A stretch of DNA of 34,041 nt, from contig JAIFLC010000065.1 in NCBI GenBank assembly GCA_020049295.1, positions 1-34,041 of the forward strand, written 5' to 3'. Under the pieces are notes generated by a model, which saw nothing but the letters and a program-made list of their open reading frames with translations, did no database searches and was not told where the DNA came from. Position 1 is the stretch's first letter; every line of letters starts with the position of its first letter. This document shows positions 16,601-24,209 of this stretch, one piece after another. Origin of the DNA: Bacteroidota bacterium. Its GTDB lineage: Bacteria; Bacteroidota; Bacteroidia; Bacteroidales; UBA12077. The position numbers and the translations under genes are program-made.

Positions 16601-18299
16601 CTTTCTTTTCTTCCAGATTTTCGAGTTTTTTTTCTGCATCAGCAATCAGAATATCTGTATTTTCGAGAGTTGTACCACTTGGCATTGTAACATAAAGTGT
16701 AATATCTTTTATTTCGGCTTCCTGAGTTGTAATAAAGCTCACACCCAAACTAATAAGTAAAGTAATAAAGAATACACCCAATGCGCGGTATGATATTTTC
16801 TCGAAATTAACTTCCTTATCTTTTTTCTGACGCATTAGAAATGCATGCGAAATCATTGGAACTAACAACAATGCAACAACCAATGAAACTAATAAAGTAG
16901 ATATTATAGATACCCCAATATGTTTACCTATTAAGCCTATAAAGAAATTGGTAGAAAACACAAAAGGTAAAAATACGGTTACAGTAGTTAATGTTGAAGC
17001 AAATATTGATCGCCAGACTTCTTTTGTTCCCTGGACAACAGCTTGATCGGGATGCATTTTTTTAGATGCGAGCCGGTAAATATTTTCCAACACAACGACA
17101 CTATTATCAAGCAGCATTCCTATGGCAAGCGACATCCCCAGCAGAGTTAAACTATTAATTGTAATACCAAAAGCATAAAAGAAATTGAATGCAGTATAAA
17201 CCGAAATTGGAATAGCCAATGCAATAGCAACAACCAGCCTGATATTTTTCAAGAAAATCCAGAGTACAAAAATTGCAAGCAATCCTCCAATTAAAGCAAG
17301 TTGAATAATGGAATCGATATTTTCCTCCATCGTTTCAGCAGAATTGCTCTGTATTACCAATTCAATATCTTTTCCTTCTAAATCTGTATTTAAAATAGCG
17401 ATTTGATCTTTAACTTTATTTGCCAGATCAATAACATTTGCTTGCGAATCTTTAGTCAGGCTTATTGTTACCGCCTCCTTGCCGTTAACACGACTATAAG
17501 ATTCTTGCTCTTTTACTCCATAGTGAATAATGGCAATATCTTTGAGCTTGATTTTACCCTGCTCTTTTACAACCAGATTGTGAATATCATTAATATCGTC
17601 AAACTCAGAAATTACATTTACAAAATGGATCTGATTATTATGAGTAACCTTTCCGGCGAATGTTCTTGATTTGCTATTATTACTTAAAGCTGTTCGAACA
17701 TCTGCAGGAGTTATTCCATAGCTATTGCAAATATCCTGATGAAGAATGATTTCTATTGATTTTTCGCGACCTCCAAATACTTCAGCATTGGCAATACCAT
17801 CAATATTCTTTATCTGATTTATGATCTCTTTATCAGTTACCTGTCGAACTCTATCAATGCCACCACTACCCCGAACCTGAATGGTCATGAACATATTATT
17901 CAGCTGCTCAAGATCAAACTTAAAGACCTGTACCTGAAATTCTGTTGGAAGTAATTTTTTTGCTTCATCAACCTTTTCAGCTAGCTTCAGATAAGCATAT
18001 TTTATATCTGTATTTTTCTGATATGAAATTTGAATGCTTCCAGTTTGCTGACCTGATGTTGATTCGATTTTATCAATACCTTCGAGTGTTCCAATTGCGC
18101 CTTCCAATGGAATAATGGCCTGGTTTTCCATGTATTTCGGATCAACTTCCAAAGGAGTTCCAACCTGAACAAATAACATAGGCAACGTTGCATTTGGATA
18201 CAACTCAACTGGAAGCTGTTGATATGAAATGTACCCCAGCATTGTTAATGCAGTAAAAAACATTGCTATAAGTACTTTTCGTTTTATGATGAAATTCAT
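13665..18299 (-). CDS. RND efflux permease fused to an ABC ATPase (1544 aa)
   Basis: One uninterrupted frame joins three parts. Residues 1-1008 are a 12-helix RND permease of the HAE1/SwrC-like type, with LPVELYPNATLP near 29-40, GMLLDNSVVVLEN at 394-406, and VVNNGIILIDYS in helix 10. Residues 1009-1267 are a linker with about six hydrophobic segments (such as IIDFIVLMILVPAVIYFI, LWYFILPIFLYLLTLLVL, LGLVIPMGVIWYLLMLI). Residues 1268-1544 are a complete ABC ATPase: Walker A GPNGAGKST at 1289-1297, signature FSGGMKQR around 1389-1396, Walker B ILVVDEP at 1409-1415, H-loop STHII. An even number of linker helices leaves the ATPase in the cytoplasm. Next door are an ordinary RND gene upstream and a small ABC-2 permease gene downstream. 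Whether ATP hydrolysis drives or gates the RND part is unknown. Confidence 0.93.
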   Translation of the reverse strand: MNFIIKRKVLIAMFFTALTMLGYISYQQLPVELYPNATLPMLFVQVGTPLEVDPKYMENQAIIPLEGAIGTLEGIDKIESTSGQQTGSIQISYQKNTDIKYAYLKLAEKVDEAKKLLPTEFQVQVFKFDLEQLNNMFMTIQVRGSGGIDRVRQVTDKEIINQIKNIDGIANAEVFGGREKSIEIILHQDICNSYGITPADVRTALSNNSKSRTFAGKVTHNNQIHFVNVISEFDDINDIHNLVVKEQGKIKLKDIAIIHYGVKEQESYSRVNGKEAVTISLTKDSQANVIDLANKVKDQIAILNTDLEGKDIELVIQSNSAETMEENIDSIIQLALIGGLLAIFVLWIFLKNIRLVVAIALAIPISVYTAFNFFYAFGITINSLTLLGMSLAIGMLLDNSVVVLENIYRLASKKMHPDQAVVQGTKEVWRSIFASTLTTVTVFLPFVFSTNFFIGLIGKHIGVSIISTLLVSLVVALLLVPMISHAFLMRQKKDKEVNFEKISYRALGVFFITLLISLGVSFITTQEAEIKDITLYVTMPSGTTLENTDILIADAEKKLENLEEKKDIVSQIYEEEAILTISLVDDFKDIRNYSIPKIKQEILERLEDVSPAEFSWDPPATGRRFGGGGFEDDDGFARMLGIGAQREKVIIKGQDFDKMLNQANDVKYYLSQLTSIEKVDIRVPEKRPELMLNFDKQLMALYDIPVTSVLSELNSFQHEFSSGVKFKEGTEEYDILIRTIGYEDQKERNVKDLKGLAVRSGQGSQFELQNISKFNFTEGLSTIRRTNQEKQLELVYSYINEVQDEKDLLEAARLEIDELVEGMTLPSGIALEVVHEEEDLGEFAFLLLMAFILIYMILASVFESFTVPIVMMFSIPLAAIGSLILLILTGTSIMNTNVMTGFLILLGIVVNNGIILIDYSRILRRQGYNESRALMMAGLARVRPILITAITTIIALVPLALGKSEYVALIGVPFAVTIIGGLTISTLLTLVFIPTMNSGFQSSLNWMRGQKSGIKIIQYSIWLVGSYFIFTEVDRRVWQIIDFIVLMILVPAVIYFIQNSLRKANETLIEKDEALHIKIRNLVKIYDWDSRFMREWKSGINRRKRLGVQNEYKSIKDFDQVVWQLPLIGFIVFFIYFHLENGLWYFILPIFLYLLTLLVLEPIKKYAYNLKSANKNKWISSLILFITQLFFWAFPAFTLFLFYSKYKLLGLVIPMGVIWYLLMLIKVTSDNLYKKQVNVNRITGKFKGIRQAFYRFVLVIPVIGKKKIPFKALKGVSIDIENGMFGLLGPNGAGKSTLMKIICGILEQSYGQITINGIDVSEKREELQGLIGYLPQEFGMYENMTAWDFLHYMGILKKIVNQEERTKRVEYVLGAVHMSEHKDEKIGSFSGGMKQRIGIAQILLHLPKILVVDEPTAGLDPRERIRFRNLLVELSRDRIVIFSTHIIEDVASSCNMVAVMKKGDIRYMGAPISMAKIAEQKVWSLNIPAEDFEKMKDNYVIIHHMKEGENIRCRCLADNAPTADSKSVKANLEDAYLYLLNSDN

Positions 18300-18314
18300 T
18301 TAAATTTAGTATTT

Positions 18315-18339
18315 AGTATCAAGATATGAGTATCAAGAT
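18315..18339. repeat. Short spacer repeat of the CTTGATACTC family
   Basis: Two copies of GTATCAAGAT are separated by ATGA in the 70-bp spacer between the two RND genes. In reverse complement this is the same CTTGATAC word found in the other cluster spacers. Confidence 0.55.
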
Positions 18340-18369
18340 TATTATTCAGTATTCACTTTGCGGTTAATC

Positions 18370-21300
18370 TTATATAGTTGTTCCCATTTTTTTAGTTCCA
18401 AACAGTTTTTCTTTAGCTATTTCAAAAACATAGTAAACACAAGGAATAACAATTAAAGTAAGAATAGTTGATGTTGTTAATCCTCCAATAACGGCAATTG
18501 CCATTGGCGAACGTAATGCAACGCTTTCACCCATACCAATTGTCAAAGGTAATAAACCTAAAATGGTTGTTAAGCTGGTCATTAAAATTGGCCTTATACG
18601 ATTTTCGCCGGCATATATAATAGAATCACGCAACGATATTCCCTGATCCCTAAATTGATTTATTGCATCAACAAGTATAATGGAGTTATTTACTGCAATA
18701 CCGCCTAGCATAATTATTCCAATATATGCCATAATGCTTAAAGGAATCCCGAGAAGGAAAAATGCCCAGATTGCACCAACTCCGGCTAAAGGAATTGTTA
18801 ATAATATAGTAAATGGATGAATTAATGATTCGAACTGTGAAGCCAGAACCATATATACCAATATAACAGAAAGTAATAATGCAAATCCCAAACTAGACAT
18901 GGCTTCCTGACGTTTTTGTTCTTCACCAACAATCTCCACTTGATACTCTTGTGGTACATCAATGGTAGAAATTTTTTCACGAACACTCTTAACAACCTTG
19001 TCGAATGAAACTGATCGGTCAATATCAGCTGTTACTTTTCCAATTCGGTTCTGATTTCTTCTAAAAAGTTGCTTTGGTGATACCGACTTCTCTATTCGTG
19101 CTACTTCGTATAATGGTACATTATTACTTCCATTTCTAAGTGTTATTGAATTAAACTCAGATAAACTCATATCGGGTAGCTTAACAGTAATGTCATTCAT
19201 TTCGCCATCCTTTTCATATTTACCTGCATCTTTACCCATTAATAAATCCTTTAATTGTGATATGATATTATCAACACTCATGTTGTAAACACCTGCTTTG
19301 TATCGATCAATAACAACATCAATTTCAGGTGCACCTTCTTCGATATTGGTTTTAATATTTATCAATTCAGGTATTTCCTGCAATTTGGTTTTAATTTCAG
19401 ATGATATTTGAGCTAGTACTTCCAGATCTTTTCCCTTAATTTCAACAATCATAGGAGCCTCATCTGTTCCAAGAGTAGATTGCAATGCTGTTTCGTCACG
19501 AACAATTGAAATCTCAGCATCGGGTATGTCTCCAACTAATTCTTCGATTGATGAAATAATATTCTCCGACTGACTAACATATTTTTTGTTTAACTGAATT
19601 TTAATGGTTGCAGTATTTTCATTTTGAAATACTGACTTCTCGCTGGTTGATGAGCTCGATGGTCCAATCTGACTATAAATAACATCTGCTTTTTCTCCTA
19701 ATAAATCTGTAAGCAAATACTCAATATTTTTTACAGTACCCGATGTTCTTTCCAGTTCTGTCCCTTCTTTAAGCTTAATCTCCAAACTAAACTCACTTGC
19801 CCCACTTTTAGGTAAATATTCTGAACCTACTTTAGTTAAAACATATGCTGACAGAGCCAACAAAATAACAGAGGAAATTAAAACGATTCCTTTTCGATCT
19901 AATACTTTTCCTAAAAATTTCCCATACCAAGCAATCCGAACAGATTTTATATCCTTTAATTTCTTATCGTTTTTATACGAATAGTTAAAAAGCATTGGAA
20001 TAACAAGAATGGCAACAAACAATGAAGCCAATAATGAAAAAGCAACAGTCCATGCCTGATCTTTAAATAAGGCACCTGAAGCACCATGTAAATATACAAT
20101 AGGTAAAAAAACAACTATTGTTGTAAGAGTTGAAGCCGTAATTGCACCTCCCACTTCAGCTGTTCCATGAACAGCAGCATCTCTCACAGACATACCTTTC
20201 TCCATATTTCTGAAGATATTTTCAACCACCACAATGGCATTATCAACTAACATTCCAATGCCTAATGCTAGCCCTCCCAATGTCATGATATTCATGGTTA
20301 GTCCATTAAAATACATGAGATTAAATGTTGCAATAACCGAAATTGGAATAGCAAGGCTAATAATGGCAGTTACTTTAATCCTGCGTAGAAAAACAAAAAG
20401 CACAACTACAGCAAGTAAAGCTCCAATCAAAGCTGAATCCTTTACTTCGTCAATTGCAGCCTGAATAAATTTTCCCTGGTTTTGAACTACAATAAATTCA
20501 TAACCGGGTAATGCTTTTTTTATCGATTCTAATGATTTAGTAAGATCTTCAACTGCTTTTATAGTATTAAACCCAGTTTCTTTATAAATTGAAAGGCCTA
20601 TACATCGTTTACCATTTATTCGAACAATATTTTGGGGATCTTTATTTACAAAACTTACTTTAGCTAAATCTCTCAAAAAAATAGGTGCTTTACTATTCTG
20701 ATTTGATTGAGCCTGTAAACTACTTATTTGTTTGTAACTTAATACAATATTTTCAATATCCCGAACATCCTTAACAAGACCAGAGCCTTTAATAATGTAT
20801 TTCTTGCCCATTTCAACAATAGTACCACCCGAAACATTTCTGTTCATATTCTGAATTTCCTGAACAATCTGACTTGTGGTTAAACCATAAGCATCCAACT
20901 TATATTGATCTGTTTCTATCAGGATTTCTTTTTCTTCGGTTCCGGTAAGTGTAACATCGGCAATACCTTCCAAACGAATTAGTTCATTACGAATATAATT
21001 TTCGCCCACTTTTCGGAGCTCATCCATATCGTTAATCTCAGGATGCAACATTCCTATAATCATAACAGGTGAGGCATTCGGATCGTGTTGTGTAATTGTA
21101 AACTCATCTAAATTAGCATTCTGACTATAGGTTGTTAATGCCTTTTGCAAATCCAGAAATGCTTCATCCATATCTCTGCCCCAGGTGTATTCAATCGTCA
21201 CTCTGGCAGAACCGACCATACAAATAGAAGATACCTGTGCAACGCCTTTTTGACGAATAGCCTGAGCTTCTATATCTTCAATATATTGTTTTTCAATTTC

Positions 21301-21474
21301 TTCTGGTGGACGCTCACCTGCTTTTATTTCAACAAATATTCGCGGGGCATTCATGTCAGGAAATAAGTCAACACTTAGTTTTCCGAATGAAATATATCCC
21401 AGTAAAATAATTGCAATAACAATCATCGAAACTGTTACAGGATTATTAACCGAAAATTGTGTAATTTTTTTCAT
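18370..21474 (-). CDS. RND family efflux permease (HAE1/SwrC-like)
   Basis: A 1034-aa inner-membrane permease of normal RND length and layout: N-terminal helix (about 13-30), the LSVDLFPDMNAPRIFV start of the porter domain, helices 2-6 at roughly 345-490, a second porter domain, and C-terminal helices from about 870. In helix 4 the motif is GMLVDNAIVVVEN (D411, N412), where AcrB has two aspartates; in helix 10 it is IAVNNSIILVD (N929, N930), where AcrB has a lysine. This is the SwrC-like pattern and implies a different proton relay. It directly precedes a second, ABC-fused RND gene, so a heteromeric pump in the manner of MdtBC is possible. It shares a transcript with the adaptor (48-bp gap) and TolC genes. 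Confidence 0.94.
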   Translation of the reverse strand: MKKITQFSVNNPVTVSMIVIAIILLGYISFGKLSVDLFPDMNAPRIFVEIKAGERPPEEIEKQYIEDIEAQAIRQKGVAQVSSICMVGSARVTIEYTWGRDMDEAFLDLQKALTTYSQNANLDEFTITQHDPNASPVMIIGMLHPEINDMDELRKVGENYIRNELIRLEGIADVTLTGTEEKEILIETDQYKLDAYGLTTSQIVQEIQNMNRNVSGGTIVEMGKKYIIKGSGLVKDVRDIENIVLSYKQISSLQAQSNQNSKAPIFLRDLAKVSFVNKDPQNIVRINGKRCIGLSIYKETGFNTIKAVEDLTKSLESIKKALPGYEFIVVQNQGKFIQAAIDEVKDSALIGALLAVVVLFVFLRRIKVTAIISLAIPISVIATFNLMYFNGLTMNIMTLGGLALGIGMLVDNAIVVVENIFRNMEKGMSVRDAAVHGTAEVGGAITASTLTTIVVFLPIVYLHGASGALFKDQAWTVAFSLLASLFVAILVIPMLFNYSYKNDKKLKDIKSVRIAWYGKFLGKVLDRKGIVLISSVILLALSAYVLTKVGSEYLPKSGASEFSLEIKLKEGTELERTSGTVKNIEYLLTDLLGEKADVIYSQIGPSSSSTSEKSVFQNENTATIKIQLNKKYVSQSENIISSIEELVGDIPDAEISIVRDETALQSTLGTDEAPMIVEIKGKDLEVLAQISSEIKTKLQEIPELINIKTNIEEGAPEIDVVIDRYKAGVYNMSVDNIISQLKDLLMGKDAGKYEKDGEMNDITVKLPDMSLSEFNSITLRNGSNNVPLYEVARIEKSVSPKQLFRRNQNRIGKVTADIDRSVSFDKVVKSVREKISTIDVPQEYQVEIVGEEQKRQEAMSSLGFALLLSVILVYMVLASQFESLIHPFTILLTIPLAGVGAIWAFFLLGIPLSIMAYIGIIMLGGIAVNNSIILVDAINQFRDQGISLRDSIIYAGENRIRPILMTSLTTILGLLPLTIGMGESVALRSPMAIAVIGGLTTSTILTLIVIPCVYYVFEIAKEKLFGTKKMGTTI

Positions 21475-21494
21475 TCTTTATTATTTCTATAAAT

Positions 21495-21519
21495 CTTGAT
21501 ACTCGGTACTTGATACTAG
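21495..21519. repeat. Short spacer repeat CTTGATACTCGGTACTTGATACT
   Basis: Two CTTGATACT words around CGGTA fill the 48-bp spacer between the adaptor and RND genes. The first 16 bases match 6004-6019 with one difference, about 15.5 kb away. Confidence 0.6.
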
Positions 21520-21522
21520 TTT

Positions 21523-22572
21523 CTATTTAATAACCTTAACCTTGGATCGATTACGAAGTGTTTCAAATCCTTTAATTACAAGCCTTTCATTTTTCTCTAA
21601 TCCTGAAATAATCTGAACTTCTTCTGGATTTTCAAGTCCAAATATAACAGTCCGCTCCTGTGCAAGACCTTTATCTACAACAAACACTGTATTTCCACGC
21701 TGTTTTGAAAGAACAACATTTTTAGGAATAACTATTGTACTATCAGCAGATGCAACAACGATTTCACCTTTAGCAAACATTCCTGGTCTCATTCGTAGTT
21801 CCGAATTTGAAATGTTTATTACTGCCTTAAACGATCGTGTATCAGCATCAATAGCAGGTGATATCTGGGTTATTGAACCTACCAACGTATCTTCAGGAAG
21901 AGTATAATTCGTAATTTTGACTTTTTGTCCTGGTTTTATAAATACTAAATCCTTTTCTGCAAGATTGATCTCCATAAAAAGCCGGCTGTAGTCCATTAAT
22001 TTAAACATTAATGAGTTCGCATCAACCTTAGTTGTAGGAGTATAATAAGGCAAATCGACAATTACTCCAGTAAATGGCGCTTTAATATTCATTTTGGCTA
22101 ATCGTAATGTTGCATCTTCATAGGCATATTTTGCATTAATGAAATTAATTTCAGCATTTTTTAACTCGCTTAATGTAACGCCTCCCTTTTCGAATAATGA
22201 TTGTTGTTTTTCAAATACCTGCTTCGAAATTTCGAGTTGCAACTCTAAAGATTTGATTTTTATATTGTTCTCATATTCCTTATCTTCAAGTCTGATAATT
22301 ACATCACCTTGTTTTACATAATCTCCCAAGGCATATTTTTTACCTGTTGCAGGATTTGTGGCTAACATATAATTTCCTGTCATCTCTGATTTTTGGCTTA
22401 CTTCTTTGTCAGGATTTACAGTACCTGTAGTTTCAATAAACTTTTCGATTGATTGCAACTTTAAATCAATTACTGAGACTGGAACAGAAATGTCTTTATT
22501 CAGTTCTTTGTCTTCATTTTTGCATGAAACAATCACTGCAACTGCGATTAAAAATGTGATAACTCTTTTCAT
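21523..22572 (-). CDS. RND-type periplasmic adaptor (membrane fusion lipoprotein)
   Basis: A 349-aa HlyD/AcrA-like adaptor. The N-terminus is a lipoprotein signal with lipobox IVSC (Cys17), so it is probably anchored by lipid in the inner membrane. The lipoyl half-motif (YALGDYVKQGDVIIRLED, about 80-97), a short helical hairpin (about 100-155), the second lipoyl half (MNIKAPFTGVIVDLPYYTPT), a beta-barrel (LFMEINLAEKDLVFIKPGQKVKI) and a membrane-proximal domain ending in RNRSKVKVIK follow in the usual order. The short hairpin is typical of RND rather than MacA adaptors. It sits between the TolC and RND genes, the standard order for a tripartite pump. Confidence 0.93.
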   Translation of the reverse strand: MKRVITFLIAVAVIVSCKNEDKELNKDISVPVSVIDLKLQSIEKFIETTGTVNPDKEVSQKSEMTGNYMLATNPATGKKYALGDYVKQGDVIIRLEDKEYENNIKIKSLELQLEISKQVFEKQQSLFEKGGVTLSELKNAEINFINAKYAYEDATLRLAKMNIKAPFTGVIVDLPYYTPTTKVDANSLMFKLMDYSRLFMEINLAEKDLVFIKPGQKVKITNYTLPEDTLVGSITQISPAIDADTRSFKAVINISNSELRMRPGMFAKGEIVVASADSTIVIPKNVVLSKQRGNTVFVVDKGLAQERTVIFGLENPEEVQIISGLEKNERLVIKGFETLRNRSKVKVIK

Positions 22573-22632
22573 TTTATATTTTTTTGTATGGTTATTATTT
22601 TAAGTTTAAAGTTTTTAGTTCCAAGTCTTCAA

Positions 22633-22666
22633 TTCACCATTCACTATTGACCATTCACTATTCGCC
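22633..22666. repeat. Spacer repeat of CCATTCACTATT words running into the tolC stop
   Basis: CACCATTCACTATTGACCATTCACTATTCGCC-type sequence holds two CCATTCACTATT words. It covers the 3' end of the upstream tolC-like gene: the TAG stop (22658-22660) is itself part of a repeat unit. The reverse complement GAATAGTGAA occurs at 5900-5910. Confidence 0.6.
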
Positions 22667-24142
22667 AGATTTAATATTATTTTGCAACTCTTGTGGAACA
22701 AACGATGTATTGTTTTCAAAATCCCACAATGATTGAATTTTCATATTTAATAATTCGAGTTTATAGTTGATTAATGCATTTGCACGATCCATTTTCTTTT
22801 GCGATAACTGGGTTTGGAAACGCTCCAGATCTATACTGGTTAAGTCGCCGTTTTTATAACGCTCAAGATTGATATCATAAGTTAGCTGTGCATTTTTTTC
22901 GTTTTGCTCAGCAATTAAAATCTGATTGGTGAGGTTAATAAGATTTCTATTCGTTTTTCTGATATTTATAATAATATCTATTTCCTGATCTTTCATATCC
23001 AGTTCACGCGATTCAACAGAAAGCTCAGCAGCCCTTATTTTTGCTTTTCGTTCTCCCCAGTCGAAGATAGGAATAGAAAATGTAACACCAATTTGTGGAC
23101 TACGTGTTGGTTTATCATAAATATCTACAAAGTTCTCATTGTTTCCCATAATTCCGACCGAAAGATCTAAATTCCCCTTGAATTCATTGGTCGCTGATGT
23201 TTCAACTAAATCAAACTCAGCATTGTTTAAATCAATTTTTCGTTGTGTTAGTTCAAGCCGCTGTGTTAATCCATTTTGGATGGCTTTTTCCAAATCAATA
23301 AGAACTGGTTTATACTGAATATCGGTTGAAATTTCAATTTCACTTTCTAAAGAAATTCCAATTAATTTTTTAAACTCATCTTTTGCATTTTCCAGATCAA
23401 CCATTGAATTATCAAGGGTTGATTTACTGGTTGCATAGTTTAGGTCTGCTTGCAATAATTCTTCCTGAGCCGATAATCCACCACTTACTTTGCTTCGAAT
23501 TATTTCAAGACTAACTTTTTGATTTTCAAATTCTTCCTGTGCAATTTTCACGGCCATTTGTTTTTGATAAATTGTGTAAAAAGCTTGTGTAACATATCGT
23601 TCCATGTTAAGCATTTGAATCGAATATGCCAGGGTTGAGTTTTCGAGGCTAAGTTCGTATCGTTTCAGGTTAAGCTTAACCTTGTTATATGTAAATAATG
23701 GCTGATTATAACTCAGATACAGGTTATTATTAAATCCCTTAAAGCTTGAATTGCTGGCTTCACTATAATTATCCTGATATTCAAGTTTGTTTTGAAGAGT
23801 TATTCTACCATCGGTAAACTTAATAGGCTGAGAAATTACCAAACTTCCATTTGCTCCCATATTCTCTGTAGTATACCATTTTGCAAAATAGTCGTCATAG
23901 GATTGGGTGTTTGAATATTGGAAAGGTGTAACATCAAACGAGAAGTTGGACTTTAGCATAGCTAATTGCGCATTAAGATATTCGCGATTTTGCTCCATCG
24001 TGATCCTCGATTGTTTTATGTCAGGACTATTCGTAAGAGCAATTTTCATAGCATCTTCAAGTGTAAGTACCTGCTGCGAAATTGCATAATGGGCATTTAG
24101 TAGTATAGCCCCAATAATGATTATTATTTTAATTCGTGACAT
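22658..24142 (-). CDS. TolC-family outer membrane efflux protein (RND/ABC cluster)
   Basis: A 494-aa protein with a cleavable signal (about 1-23, ending HYAISQ) and two outer-membrane-efflux-protein repeats, the first starting VLTLEDAMKIALTNSPDIKQS. The second starts around VLIDLEKAIQNGLTQRLELTQRKIDL. It should form the outer membrane channel for the adaptor and RND permeases encoded immediately downstream. The last residues (KSGE) and the TAG stop fall in a degenerate intergenic repeat, suggesting the gene's end has been set by repeat insertion or growth. It resembles the other TolC-like protein in the window (6033-7517) in length and plan, but with low visible sequence identity. Confidence 0.92.
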   Translation of the reverse strand: MSRIKIIIIIGAILLNAHYAISQQVLTLEDAMKIALTNSPDIKQSRITMEQNREYLNAQLAMLKSNFSFDVTPFQYSNTQSYDDYFAKWYTTENMGANGSLVISQPIKFTDGRITLQNKLEYQDNYSEASNSSFKGFNNNLYLSYNQPLFTYNKVKLNLKRYELSLENSTLAYSIQMLNMERYVTQAFYTIYQKQMAVKIAQEEFENQKVSLEIIRSKVSGGLSAQEELLQADLNYATSKSTLDNSMVDLENAKDEFKKLIGISLESEIEISTDIQYKPVLIDLEKAIQNGLTQRLELTQRKIDLNNAEFDLVETSATNEFKGNLDLSVGIMGNNENFVDIYDKPTRSPQIGVTFSIPIFDWGERKAKIRAAELSVESRELDMKDQEIDIIINIRKTNRNLINLTNQILIAEQNEKNAQLTYDINLERYKNGDLTSIDLERFQTQLSQKKMDRANALINYKLELLNMKIQSLWDFENNTSFVPQELQNNIKSGE

Positions 24143-24209
24143 ATTTTTGTATTTAATTGTAAACCTGTTAATTCGTTAATTTGTTTTTATATTCAACTTC
24201 ATACACCCT

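Noticed and set aside
18002-18208. Minus-strand 68-aa ORF in another frame of the RND fusion gene
   Set aside because: Out-of-frame overlap inside a strongly coding RND domain.
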